Assembly: GCF_030530945.1 (NCBI RefSeq)
Contig: NZ_JAUMTZ010000001.1
Location: 414,341 to 478,340, forward strand
From: Kocuria sp.
GTDB lineage: Bacteria; Actinomycetota; Actinomycetes; Actinomycetales; Micrococcaceae
Direction of reading: 5' to 3'
Length of the DNA: 64,000 nt
The position numbers and the translations under genes are program-made. The notes below the pieces were generated by a model. It ran no database searches. It was not told the DNA's origin and saw nothing but the letters and a program-made list of their open reading frames with translations. This document shows positions 16,940-25,543 of the stretch, one piece after another (position 1 is the first letter of the stretch; the number at the start of each line of letters is the position of its first letter).

Positions 16940-16991
16940 CACGACGCCGCCGCGGTGCCCCTCGGGGGAGAGGCGCCGCGGCGGCGTCGTG
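16940..16991 (-). terminator. 16-bp perfect inverted repeat between acs and aroQ
   Basis: CACGACGCCGCCGCGG (16940-16955) pairs perfectly with CCGCGGCGGCGTCGTG (16976-16991) around a 20-base loop. It follows the acs stop by 21 bases on the minus strand. It probably ends or attenuates the acs transcript; there is no T-run. Confidence 0.65.
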
Positions 16992-17012
16992 ACAGGGGTG
17001 GTGCGGGCGCGG

Positions 17013-18965
17013 CTACTTGCCGCCCAGGGAGTCCACGATCTGCTGCATGACCGTCTGGTCCGCCAGCGTGGAGACGTCCCCCACGGGGCGGTCCTCTGCG
17101 ACGTCCTTGAGCAGGCGGCGCATGATCTTCCCGGAGCGGGTCTTGGGCAGCTCGGGGACGATCAGGACCTTCTTGGGCTTGGCGATCGGAGAGATCTCGG
17201 TGCCCACGTGCGCGCGGATCTCCTCCGCGAGCTCCGCGGCGTCCCGGCCCTCGGCGGTGGCCTGGTCCGAGAGGATCACGAACGCGAAGACGGCCTGGCC
17301 GGTGGTCTCGTCCTTGGCGCCCACCACGGCGGCCTCCGCCACGGAGGGGTGGGAGACCAGCGCGGACTCGATCTCCGGGGTGGAGAGCCGGTGGCCGGAG
17401 ACGTTCATGACGTCGTCCACGCGGCCCAGGATCCACACGTCCCCGTCCGCGTCCCGCCGGGCGCCGTCCCCGGCGAAGTACTTGTCACCGAACTGGCCCC
17501 AGTAGGTGTTCACGAAGCGCTCGTCGTCACCCCAGATGGTGCGCAGCATGGAGGGCCACGGCTTGCGGACCACCAGGAAGCCGTCCGTCTCGTTCGGGAG
17601 TGAAGTGCCGGCGTCGTCCACCACGTCCACGGCGATGCCCGGCAGCGGAACCTGCGCGGAGCCCGGCTTGGTGGCTGTGACACCGGGCAGCGGGGAGATC
17701 ATCATGGCGCCGGTCTCGGTCTGCCACCACGTGTCCACGATGGGGCACCGGCCGCCGCCGATCACCCGGTGGAACCAGGTCCAGGCCTCGGGGTTGATGG
17801 CCTCGCCCACGGTGCCCAGCAGGCGCAGGGAGCTGAGGTCCCACTCGGCGGGGATGTCCTCGCCCCACTTCATCATGGTGCGGATGGCGGTGGGGGAGGT
17901 GTAGAGGATGCTCACGCCGTACTTCTGCACGATCTCCCAGAACCGCCCGCGGTGCGGGGAGTCCGGGGTGCCCTCGTAGATCACCTGGGTGGCACCGTTC
18001 ACCAGCGGGCCGTAGGTGATGTACGTGTGCCCGGTGACCCACCCGACGTCCGCGGTGCACCAGTAGACGTCCGTCTCGGGCTTGAGGTCGAACACGTTCT
18101 TGTGCGTGAACGCCGCCTGCGTGAGGTAGCCGCCGGTGGTGTGCAGGATGCCCTTGGGCTTCCCGGTGGTGCCGGAGGTGTACAGGATGAACAGGGGGTC
18201 CTCGGCGTTCTGCTCGGAGGGGGTGTGCTCGGTGGAGGCGTCCCCCACGACCTCGTGCCACCACACGTCCCGGCCGTCCTGGAAGGCCACGTCCTCGCCG
18301 TTGCGCTTCACGACCACCACGTGCTGGACGGACTCCCCGCCCTTGGCCAGCGCGGCGTCCACGGCGGGCTTCAGGGTGGTGGGCTTGCCGCGGCGGTAGG
18401 AACCGTCCGCGGTGACCACGAGCTTGGCCTGGCCGTCCTCGATGCGGGAGCGCAGGGCGTCCGCGGAGAAGCCGCCGAAGACCACGGAGTGGATCGCGCC
18501 GATGCGCGCGCACGCGAGCATGGTGATCACGGCCTCCGCGATCATGGGCAGGTACACCGCCACGCGGTCCCCCTTGGTGACGCCCAGGGACTCGAACGCG
18601 TTGGCCGCCTTCGAGACCTCGTCCTTCAGCTGCGCGTACGTGTAGGAGGCGCTGTCCCCGGGCTCACCCTCGAAGTGCAGGGCCACGCGGTCCCCGTGGC
18701 CTGCCGCCACGTGGCGGTCCACGGCGTTGTAGGCGGCGTTCAGCGTGCCGTCCTGGAACCACTTTGCGAACGGCGGGTTGGACCAGTCCAGCGTCTCCGT
18801 GAAGGGCGTGGACCACGTGAGCAGCTCGCGGGCCTGGTCCGCCCAGAACTCCTCGCCCTGCTCCTCCGCCCGCGCGTACAGCTCCGCGGTGGCGTTCGCC
18901 TGGGCGGCGAACTCCTCACTGGGGGCGAAGGTCTTCGGCTGGGATCCGGTGGGTTCGGGGGTCAT
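17013..18965 (-). CDS. acs: Acetyl-CoA synthetase (AMP-forming)
   Basis: The 650-residue protein is a full-length Acs. It has the ATP-binding P-loop-like FILYTSGTTGKPKG, the acyl-pocket Trp region WWQTETGAMM, the hinge region YFAGDGARRDADGDVWILGR and the catalytic lysine in LPKTRSGKIMRRLL. It activates acetate to acetyl-CoA via acetyl-AMP. In other bacteria the SGK lysine is switched off by acetylation, and the AcuC-type deacetylase at 46,499-47,710 is a plausible partner. ATG at 18965 is preceded by AAGGAGC. A TAAGCT -10 lies upstream with a TGTGA half-site nearby, so Crp control is possible but unproven. Confidence 0.96.
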   Translation of the reverse strand: MTPEPTGSQPKTFAPSEEFAAQANATAELYARAEEQGEEFWADQARELLTWSTPFTETLDWSNPPFAKWFQDGTLNAAYNAVDRHVAAGHGDRVALHFEGEPGDSASYTYAQLKDEVSKAANAFESLGVTKGDRVAVYLPMIAEAVITMLACARIGAIHSVVFGGFSADALRSRIEDGQAKLVVTADGSYRRGKPTTLKPAVDAALAKGGESVQHVVVVKRNGEDVAFQDGRDVWWHEVVGDASTEHTPSEQNAEDPLFILYTSGTTGKPKGILHTTGGYLTQAAFTHKNVFDLKPETDVYWCTADVGWVTGHTYITYGPLVNGATQVIYEGTPDSPHRGRFWEIVQKYGVSILYTSPTAIRTMMKWGEDIPAEWDLSSLRLLGTVGEAINPEAWTWFHRVIGGGRCPIVDTWWQTETGAMMISPLPGVTATKPGSAQVPLPGIAVDVVDDAGTSLPNETDGFLVVRKPWPSMLRTIWGDDERFVNTYWGQFGDKYFAGDGARRDADGDVWILGRVDDVMNVSGHRLSTPEIESALVSHPSVAEAAVVGAKDETTGQAVFAFVILSDQATAEGRDAAELAEEIRAHVGTEISPIAKPKKVLIVPELPKTRSGKIMRRLLKDVAEDRPVGDVSTLADQTVMQQIVDSLGGK

Positions 18966-19135
18966 GGTGCTCCTTCGCTGGGACCGCCGCGCTCCACTTC
19001 CGGTGGGTGCGTGGCGCAGTTCACATTCGCCCGCCAGCTTAGACGAGACCGGCCGGTGTGCTCCATCGCCGGGGCGCGTTCTCCGGCGGGCTCCCAGCGG
19101 TTCCGGGGTGGGCGCCACCGCACCCGCTCCCGGGT

Positions 19136-19164
19136 TTGACCCCCGCTCGGGCGGCCAGGATGAT
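19136..19164 (+). promoter_or_regulatory. Promoter of nth giving a leaderless mRNA
   Basis: TTGACC (19136-19141) and GATGAT (19159-19164) are separated by exactly 17 bases, and the -10 ends 7 bases before the ATG at 19172. This is the best-formed protein-gene promoter in the window and supports the chosen start. Confidence 0.65.
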
Positions 19165-19171
19165 CGAGGGC

Positions 19172-20035
19172 ATGAACTCCCCCGCTGCCGCCGCCCACGT
19201 GCGCTTCGTCCCGGCGCGGCACGCGGAGCAGGCGGCCGCGCGGCGTCGTCGTGCCAGGGCGGAGACGCCCCTGGCGCGGACCCGGCGGGCGCGGAAGATC
19301 CAGCGCATCCTCGCGCAGACGTACCCGTACGCCGTGGCGGAGCTGGACTTCGACGACGCCTGGCAGCTTCTCGTGGCCACCGTCCTGTCCGCGCAGACCA
19401 CGGACGTCCGCGTCAACGCCGTGACCCCCGGGCTCTTCGCCGCGTACCCCGGGCCGCGTGAACTCGCCGAGGCGCCGGCCGACGACGTCCAGGAGATGGT
19501 GCGCCCCCTCGGCTTCTACCGTTCCAAGGCGCGCTCCGTCCAGGCGCTCGCCGCGCGCGTCGTGGACGAGTACGACGGCGCCGTGCCCGGCTCCCTCGCG
19601 GAGCTCGTGACCCTGCCCGGCGTGGGCCGCAAGACGGCGAACGTGGTGCTCGGCAACGCGTTCGGGGTGCCCGGGATCACCGTGGACACGCACTTCGGCA
19701 GGCTCGCCCGGCGGCTCGGCTGGACCGCGCAGGAGGACCCCGTGAAGGTGGAGGCGGACGTGGCCGCGCTGTTCCCGCCCGCGCTGTGGACCGAGTTGTC
19801 CCACGAGCTGATCTACCACGGGCGCCGAATCTGCCACGCCCGCAAACCCGCGTGCGGGGTGTGCCCCGTGGCGGACCTGTGCCCCTCGTACGGGGAGGGT
19901 CCCACGGATCCGGCGGCGGCGCGGGCGCTGCTCGGCTACGAACTGAAACCCGGCCGCGAGGAGTTGCTCGCCGGCTTCCTGGCGGGACGCACCCGGCGGC
20001 AGCTGCGCGCCGAGGGACACGCGCTCAGTGCGTGA
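19172..20035 (+). CDS. nth: Endonuclease III (DNA glycosylase/AP lyase)
   Basis: The 287-residue protein contains LLVATVLSAQTTDVRVN, the helix-hairpin-helix LVTLPGVGRKTANVVLG with the catalytic Lys, the catalytic Asp in ITVDTHFGRLARRL, and the 4Fe-4S ligands in CHARKPACGVCPVADLC. It removes oxidised pyrimidines and cleaves the abasic site. The N-terminus has a basic 50-residue extension rich in Arg and Ala before the conserved domain. ATG at 19172 fits the promoter spacing. A CoA-type NUDIX gene follows after 11 bases, a common actinobacterial pairing. Confidence 0.95.
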   Translation: MNSPAAAAHVRFVPARHAEQAAARRRRARAETPLARTRRARKIQRILAQTYPYAVAELDFDDAWQLLVATVLSAQTTDVRVNAVTPGLFAAYPGPRELAEAPADDVQEMVRPLGFYRSKARSVQALAARVVDEYDGAVPGSLAELVTLPGVGRKTANVVLGNAFGVPGITVDTHFGRLARRLGWTAQEDPVKVEADVAALFPPALWTELSHELIYHGRRICHARKPACGVCPVADLCPSYGEGPTDPAAARALLGYELKPGREELLAGFLAGRTRRQLRAEGHALSA

Positions 20036-20046
20036 GAGGACGGACG

Positions 20047-20829
20047 ATGACCACTCCCCAGCCCCACACGGGCGGACCGCGCGAGCAGCTCGTGGAGCTC
20101 GCCCGCCACGGCGACACCGTGCTGGTGCAGGACCGCGAGCCGTGGCGGATCGGGCAGCTGGGCGAGAACTTCCGGCACTCCGCGGTGCTCATCCTCTTCG
20201 GCGCGCTGGACCGCGTGCCCTCCGCGTACGCCGAGCACTCCGAGGGGCCGGGGCGGGACCTGGACGTGCTGCTCGTGCAGCGCGCCTCCACCCTGCGGGC
20301 GCACCCCGGCCAGGTGGCGTTCCCGGGCGGACGCCTGGACCCGCCGGACGGGGAGCTGGGCACCACGCTGGAGTTTCCCGGTGGGACCGTCAGTGCACCG
20401 CACGTGCGCGCCGCCCTGCGGGAGGCCCACGAGGAGACCGGCCTGGACCCGAGCGGCGTGGAGGTGCTCGGCGCGCTGCACGAGGTGCCGCTGCCCGTGA
20501 GCAACCACATGGTCACCCCGGTGATCGGCTGGTGGTGCAGTCCCTCGCCCGTGGACGTGGTGGACCACGCGGAGTCCTCCCTGGTGTTCCGCGTGCCGGT
20601 GCTGGACCTCATCAACCCCGCCCACCGCTACTACGCCACGGTGACCCGGGGGAACCAGACCTACAAGTCCCCGGCGTTCGACCTCTCCGTGGCCGGGGTG
20701 GACGGGACCGTGACCGTGTGGGGCTTCACGGGAGTGGTCCTGGACCGCGTGCTCGACCGGCTGGGGTGGGCCGTGGAGTGGGACCGGTCCGTGAAGCGGC
20801 CGGCGCCGGGGATGGGTGGCGCGAAGTAG
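20047..20829 (+). CDS. CoA-pyrophosphatase-type NUDIX hydrolase
   Basis: The 260-residue protein has LLVQRASTLRAHPGQVAFPGG followed by ALREAHEETGLD, a full NUDIX box, preceded by the UPF0035-like segment typical of CoA diphosphatases (NudL). These enzymes hydrolyse CoA or its esters to phosphopantetheine and 3',5'-ADP using Mg or Mn. A later signature, LPVSNHMVTPVIGWW, is typical of the subgroup next to nth in actinobacteria. Start ATG at 20047, co-directional with nth and 11 bases from it. CoA specificity is inferred from the motif class. Confidence 0.88.
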   Translation: MTTPQPHTGGPREQLVELARHGDTVLVQDREPWRIGQLGENFRHSAVLILFGALDRVPSAYAEHSEGPGRDLDVLLVQRASTLRAHPGQVAFPGGRLDPPDGELGTTLEFPGGTVSAPHVRAALREAHEETGLDPSGVEVLGALHEVPLPVSNHMVTPVIGWWCSPSPVDVVDHAESSLVFRVPVLDLINPAHRYYATVTRGNQTYKSPAFDLSVAGVDGTVTVWGFTGVVLDRVLDRLGWAVEWDRSVKRPAPGMGGAK

Positions 20830-20868
20830 CATCCTGCGGGTTCGTCCGGTGCGCGCAGTGCTGGACTA

Positions 20869-20890
20869 GGGAGCCGGGTCACGGGCTCCC
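20869..20890 (+). terminator. Hairpin at the NUDIX/MFS convergent junction
   Basis: GGGAGCC and GGCTCCC form a 7-bp stem around an 8-base loop. It spans the stop codon of the convergent MFS gene and could terminate transcripts from both sides; no T-run is seen. Confidence 0.45.
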
Positions 20891-22165
20891 TTCGAGGCGC
20901 ATGGTGCGCACGGCTCGGGAGGTCGCCAGCAGCAGGACGCCCAGGAGTCCCACGAGGCACACGCCAAGCCCCAGCACGGTGCTCAGTCCGGCGGACACGG
21001 CGGCCCCGGAGAGCACCGGGGCCACCACGGAGGCCAGCCCGCCCACGAGTCCGAAGGTGGCGAGCACGCGACCCTGCATGCCGGACGCGGTGCGGGCGAA
21101 GACGTAGCCGAACAGTCCGCCGTTGAGAGCGGGGGAGGGCAGCATGCACACCACCGCGATCACGAACATGAGCACAGGGCGGTGTGGCAGGGCGAAGAAC
21201 GCCCCGAACGCCAGCACCATGAACCCCAGCCCCAGGATGGCGGTCCAGCCGGCGGGAAGATGGTCGGTGATGACCGGGGTGACGGTGCTGCCGAGGATCC
21301 CTCCTCCCGCGAACCCGGCCGTGACCAGGCCGATCTGGAACGCGGGCACCCCTTCGGCGCGCAGGGAGAACACGGTCCACGTGGTGGCGGTGAACACCAT
21401 GAGGTTCACCAGCGGAGCGCTGATCAGCACCCGGAGCAGCGCGGCTTCACTGGCGAGGTGGCGCAGACTCTCGCGGTACCCGCTGAGAATCTGGCGGGGC
21501 AGTGCACGTCTCCGGGCGTCCGTACCGGGCGTCGACGGAGGGCCCAGGTCCGCAGTGATGGCACGCAGGGATACCAGGAATCCGGCATCGCACACGCAGC
21601 GCAGCACGAACGGCAGCGCCGGGAGAACGCCGTAGAGGGCTCCCGAGGCGGGGGACCCGATGATCGAGAGTGTCGCGCTTCGCGCGTGAGCCGCGCTCAT
21701 GGCGCGCGGGTACTCCACGGGCGCGATCAGCGTCTTGAGGGATCCGTCCAGCGCAGGATCCGCCAGTCCAGAGGCCCCCGAGGCCACCGCGGTGAGAGTG
21801 ACGAGCGTCACCGCGAGGCCCCAGGAAGGCCCTGCGCCCGCCAGGGTGACGGCCACGAGCAGGGCGGCCAGGGCGACGTCGGCGGCGCACAGCACCAGGA
21901 CGGCCCGGTTCAGCAACGAACGACGCGATCTCAGGTCCGCGAGCCCGCCGCCCACGATCCCGGCCACGAGTTCGAGTGCCGTGAGGCACCCCGCTGCCAC
22001 GCCGGCAACGGCCACGTCTCCGGTGGCGTCGATGACGGCCAGGGAGACCGCGAGGTTGGTGCTGGAGGAGACCGTCAGGAACGTGGTGGCCCCGAACCAC
22101 CGTCGGTAGGACGGATGGCGGAACGGGCTGCGGGCGTTGACCACTGTGCGCTGCGGGTCCTTCAC
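20879..22165 (-). CDS. Major facilitator superfamily transporter
   Basis: The 428-residue protein has about twelve membrane segments. The loop GGGLADLRSRRSLLNRA after the second segment matches the MFS motif A, and FARTASGMQGRVLATFGLVGG resembles the second-half copy. Such proteins exchange drugs or metabolites with protons; I cannot assign a substrate. It starts with GTG at 22165, with no clear ribosome binding site, 14 bases below a good promoter. The base composition looks less GC-rich than its neighbours, which may mark recent acquisition. It is a single gene convergent with the NUDIX gene. Confidence 0.88.
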   Translation of the reverse strand: MKDPQRTVVNARSPFRHPSYRRWFGATTFLTVSSSTNLAVSLAVIDATGDVAVAGVAAGCLTALELVAGIVGGGLADLRSRRSLLNRAVLVLCAADVALAALLVAVTLAGAGPSWGLAVTLVTLTAVASGASGLADPALDGSLKTLIAPVEYPRAMSAAHARSATLSIIGSPASGALYGVLPALPFVLRCVCDAGFLVSLRAITADLGPPSTPGTDARRRALPRQILSGYRESLRHLASEAALLRVLISAPLVNLMVFTATTWTVFSLRAEGVPAFQIGLVTAGFAGGGILGSTVTPVITDHLPAGWTAILGLGFMVLAFGAFFALPHRPVLMFVIAVVCMLPSPALNGGLFGYVFARTASGMQGRVLATFGLVGGLASVVAPVLSGAAVSAGLSTVLGLGVCLVGLLGVLLLATSRAVRTMRLEGSP

Positions 22166-22185
22166 GCTGGGGGGCGGAACGCCTC

Positions 22186-22215
22186 ATCCTAACCGCAGTG
22201 CTGTGGCCGATGTCA
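22186..22215 (-). promoter_or_regulatory. Promoter of the MFS gene
   Basis: On the minus strand TGACAT (22210-22215) and TAGGAT (22186-22191) are 18 bases apart. The promoter overlaps the 3' end of the upstream polymerase gene, so the MFS gene can be transcribed on its own. Confidence 0.5.
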
Positions 22216-23979
22216 CTTCGCGTCCGCGTAGGACGTCACCACGGTCGCGGCCACCGGGACCTCCACCGGCACCGCCCCGAACACCGTGCGCACCGCCTGC
22301 TCCGCGGCATCCGTGACCACCTGCCGCACCTGCTCCGCGTGCTCCTGCGCGCAGTGCACCATGACCTCGTCGTGCAGGAAGAACACGAGCTCCGCGTCCA
22401 CCTCGGCCACGTGCAGGCCCTGGCGGATGTGCCCGAGCCATGCCAGCGCCCACTCCGCGGCCGAGCCCTGCACCACGAAGTTCCGGGAGAACCGGCCGTG
22501 GCTGCGGGACGCCTGCGCCGCGCGGCGCTCGCCGGCCTGCGTGTCCGTGGCGCGCTGCACCTCGAACCACTCCGGGCCCGGCGCGGGGGACCAGCGGCCC
22601 AGGTACGTGCACACCTGCTGCCCGAGCTCGCCCACCCGCGCGGCGTGCTCCACGTATCCCACCGCGCGCGGGAACATGCGGGTCAGCTGCGGCATGAACC
22701 GCCCGCCGGACCCGGACGTGGCGCCGTACATGGCCCCGAGCAGCGCCAGCTTCGCATGGGAGCGCTCCGTGAGCTCCGAGCCGCGGGCCTGGCCCTGCTG
22801 CGCAATGGACTCGTAGAGGTCACGGCCGCGCGAGGCCTCGGCCAGGGCGTCGTCGCGCGCCAGGATGGCCAGCACCCGCGGTTCCAGCTGGGCGGCGTCC
22901 GCCACGACGAGCGCGTGGCCGGGCTCCGCGCGCACGGCGTCCCGGATGTACTTGGGAATCTGCAGGGCGCCTCCGCCGCGTGCGGCCCACCGGCCGGTGA
23001 CGACGCCGCCCACCACGTACTCGGCGTGGAACCGCCCGTCCTGCACCCAGGTGTCCAGCCAGTGCCAGCCGGTGTTCGAGAAGACGCGGGAGAGCTTCTT
23101 GTACTCCAGCACGGGCGCGACCGTGGCCACACGCTGCTCCTGCGGCCGGCCGTTGACAAGGGTCCACTCCTGGAGCTTGAACGCGCGGGTGGTGTCCACG
23201 TCCACCCCGGCGTTGCGCAGCGCCTTGAGCAGCTCCACTGGGGAGTCCGGGTTCAGCGTGGGCGCGGACAGGGCTGCGCGGACCTCCTCCGCCAGCTCCT
23301 GCATGCGCCGCGGGCGCTCCTCACCCGCCGGGCGGGGGCCGAGCAGCTCCTCCAGGATCTCCTGGTGGACCACTGGGTTCCAGGGGATGCCGCGGTGGCG
23401 CATGTCCGCGGCGACGAGTGCGCCCTGGGACTCCAGGCCCAGCAGCCGTTCCAGGCGGTGCGGGTTCCGGGCGGTGGCGCACGCGCTGGTCTGGGCCGCG
23501 AGTTCGGCACTCAGCTCCGCGACGCCCGGGCCGCGTTCCTCCGCCACGGCGAACAGCGAGCCCTGGTTACTCGCGGCTGCCAGAGACCGAGGTCCAGGAA
23601 CGTGGCGTGGGTCTGACGGTTCGAGCACGGGGTGGTAGTCGAGCAGGCGTGGTTCGCCGGCGTCGTCGGGCACGCCCGAGCCCGGTGCGGTGGAGGCGGT
23701 CGCCAGGATGGTGGCGCACAGCCCCAGGTCCCGGCACCGCGTGACCCACACCCCGGCGGCGCACAGCAGCGCGGCGGGCACGGACGTGTCCTGCCAGGTC
23801 CACACGGGCGGCTGCGTCCCGGCGCGGGCGGCGGCCTCCTCCCGCTGGGCGACGACGCCGGGCAGCTCCGCGTCCGTGACGGTCACCTCCCGCCCGGCGC
23901 GCTCGCCGCGGGCGGAGACCCCCTGCAGGACCCAGGTCCCGGGCTCGGCGGCGGCCACCACGATGTGCATGGGCCTCAT
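22213..23979 (-). CDS. Second family A DNA polymerase (bifunctional 3'-5' exonuclease/DNA polymerase annotation type)
   Basis: The 588-residue protein has the three family A polymerase motifs: motif A in VVADAAQLEPRVLAIL, motif B in RSHAKLALLGAMYGATSG, and motif C in FFLHDEVMVH. It is far shorter than PolA and lacks the 5' nuclease domain. The first about 200 residues replace the exonuclease part, but I see no clear DxE exonuclease signature, so proofreading is doubtful. Actinobacteria commonly carry this paralogue beside PolA; its cellular role is not settled. The start could be ATG at 23979 or at 23970. The HD-domain gene lies upstream; no operon is evident. Confidence 0.85.
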   Translation of the reverse strand: MRPMHIVVAAAEPGTWVLQGVSARGERAGREVTVTDAELPGVVAQREEAAARAGTQPPVWTWQDTSVPAALLCAAGVWVTRCRDLGLCATILATASTAPGSGVPDDAGEPRLLDYHPVLEPSDPRHVPGPRSLAAASNQGSLFAVAEERGPGVAELSAELAAQTSACATARNPHRLERLLGLESQGALVAADMRHRGIPWNPVVHQEILEELLGPRPAGEERPRRMQELAEEVRAALSAPTLNPDSPVELLKALRNAGVDVDTTRAFKLQEWTLVNGRPQEQRVATVAPVLEYKKLSRVFSNTGWHWLDTWVQDGRFHAEYVVGGVVTGRWAARGGGALQIPKYIRDAVRAEPGHALVVADAAQLEPRVLAILARDDALAEASRGRDLYESIAQQGQARGSELTERSHAKLALLGAMYGATSGSGGRFMPQLTRMFPRAVGYVEHAARVGELGQQVCTYLGRWSPAPGPEWFEVQRATDTQAGERRAAQASRSHGRFSRNFVVQGSAAEWALAWLGHIRQGLHVAEVDAELVFFLHDEVMVHCAQEHAEQVRQVVTDAAEQAVRTVFGAVPVEVPVAATVVTSYADAK

Positions 23980-24154
23980 TATGCGGCGGGGCTCCGACAG
24001 CGGCCGCGGCGAGCTCCGCGGGTGGGATTCCCGGCTCCCGGGCGGGGTCGACCCCGATCCCGGTGCCTGTCCCGCCCACGGACCCGGTGCTGCGTGGGGT
24101 CGGGACGTGGGCACGCAGCTGCGCCCGTGGGTGCCCACCGCGGTGCCAGCGGGG

Positions 24155-24601
24155 TCACCCCGCGGCGAGCACCTCCCGGGCGTGGGCGTACTTCCGCTCC
24201 AGCCGGGCACGGGTGTCCGCGTCCAGGAGCGCGGTGCGGGCGGGATCGGTGTTGTCGTCAAGGTCCGCCTGCTTCACCACCCGCGCCAGGGGATCGGCGA
24301 GCACCCTGCGGTAGTAGGCGTCCTGGTCCTCGTCCGCCTGCCTGGTCATGGCGTCCACCCCGGAGACCACCTCTGCGGGAAACTCCGCTCGGAGGTCGTC
24401 GAGGGTGACGGGGGTGTCCTCCACGACGTCGTGCAGCCACGCCACCGTCTGGGCGGCCTCCAAGTGGTCCGCGGGAGCATGGTGGCGCACCCGGTCCGCA
24501 ACGCGGCGGGGGTGGTCGATGTAGTCGGCACCGGTCTTGTCCGTCTGTCCGTGGTGCGCGCGGGTGGCGATCTCCCGGGCGCGGTCCGTGAGCGTGCTCA
24601 T
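24155..24601 (-). CDS. HD-domain (p)ppGpp hydrolase-like protein (MESH1 type)
   Basis: The 148-residue protein follows the hydrolase half of RelA/SpoT: AHHGQTDKTGADYIDHPRRVA, the metal-binding HDxxEDT in VAWLHDVVEDTPVT, and KQADLDDNTD, which matches the (K/R)xADxxxN substrate motif. Stand-alone proteins of this kind can remove the 3'-pyrophosphate of ppGpp, though some use other nucleotides. There is no synthetase domain, ACT or TGS. ATG at 24601 is preceded by GAGGAGAACC. It is a single gene; a 267-base spacer without a visible gene separates it from the divergent pth2 remnant. Confidence 0.82.
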   Translation of the reverse strand: MSTLTDRAREIATRAHHGQTDKTGADYIDHPRRVADRVRHHAPADHLEAAQTVAWLHDVVEDTPVTLDDLRAEFPAEVVSGVDAMTRQADEDQDAYYRRVLADPLARVVKQADLDDNTDPARTALLDADTRARLERKYAHAREVLAAG

Positions 24602-24868
24602 GGGTTCTCCTCGACGGTGGCGGGCCGGTGATCCCGGAAACGCGGACGGGGAACCGCCCGCGCAAGGTGTCCGGGTGCCGGGCTCCGTGCGTGCCTCCAG
24701 ATCTACCCGGGTGCGGTGACACGCACAAGCGACTGGTGGCGTCGGAAACCGGTGCGCCTCCGGGCGCGGGAAGCGGCAGTTCCCCACCCGCCGATCATCG
24801 GGGCGGGGGCAACGCCCGCTGCGCCCAGCCGGTGTGGGGCCCGCGGCGGCGGTGGGAGACTCGGGTCC

Positions 24869-25536
24869 ATGACGAACGAGGCGGAGACCGAGCAGGACGT
24901 CCCCTGGGCCATGCAGCTCGCGGTGCACCGGGACCGGGGCAACCCCGCGCGGGAGGTGGACGTGGCGGAGGTGGCGGCGAGCGCCGTCGTGACGCTGCTG
25001 GACGACCCGCGCAGCGCCCCCGGCGGCCCGTGGCACGACGCCGTGCGGACGTGGCGATCCGCAAGCTCGTGCGGCGGGCGGACGGCAAACGGTGGGAGGA
25101 CGTCCAGGAGCTGCCCGGCGTGACGGTGAGCCGTGAGGGCACGGAGGGCAACGGTGTGGCGGCCGTGCGCGCGTTCGTGCCCGCGCCCGTGCGGCCGTTG
25201 CCCAAGGCACTGCACAAGCTGCAGGTCTCCGGAACGCAGTTCCCAGAGGGCGGGACCTCGGGAACCACCGACGCGGTGGTGACCGTGGAGGTCGCCCCCG
25301 GCCTCGGGATCTCTAGCGGCAAGCTCGCCGCCCAGTGCGGGCACGCGGCGCAGCTCGCGTATGAGGAGATGCCCGCTGACGTGCGCGAACGTTGGCGCGC
25401 GGACGGGTTCCGGGTGCGGGTGGTGTTCCCCTCGGCGAGTGAGTGGGAGGAAGCACAGCGGCCGGTGACCGTGACCGACGCGGGTCTCACCGAGCTGGAC
25501 GGGCCCACGGAGACCACGCGGGCGTGGTGGGGGTGA
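24869..25536 (+). pseudogene. Peptidyl-tRNA hydrolase 2 family gene with a frameshift
   Basis: The N-terminal part (MTNEAETEQDVPWAMQLAV to the region GGPWHDAVRTW) is read in the frame of 24869. The rest (VAIRKLVRRADGKRWEDV to the Pth2-like ISSGKLAAQCGHAAQLAYEE) is read in the frame one base earlier. The switch falls near 25050-25062. Together the halves cover a typical actinobacterial Pth2-like protein of about 220 residues, including the catalytic core SGKxAAQxGHAA. I see no slippery heptamer, stem-loop or stop-codon design for programmed shifting, so a one-base deletion or a sequence error is more likely. An intact pth elsewhere would make the loss tolerable. Confidence 0.75.
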
Positions 25537-25543
25537 GGTCGGG

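Noticed and set aside
25040..25070. Programmed ribosomal frameshift in the pth2-like gene
   Set aside because: No slippery heptamer, stop-codon-proximal element or pseudoknot is visible and no such case is known in this family.
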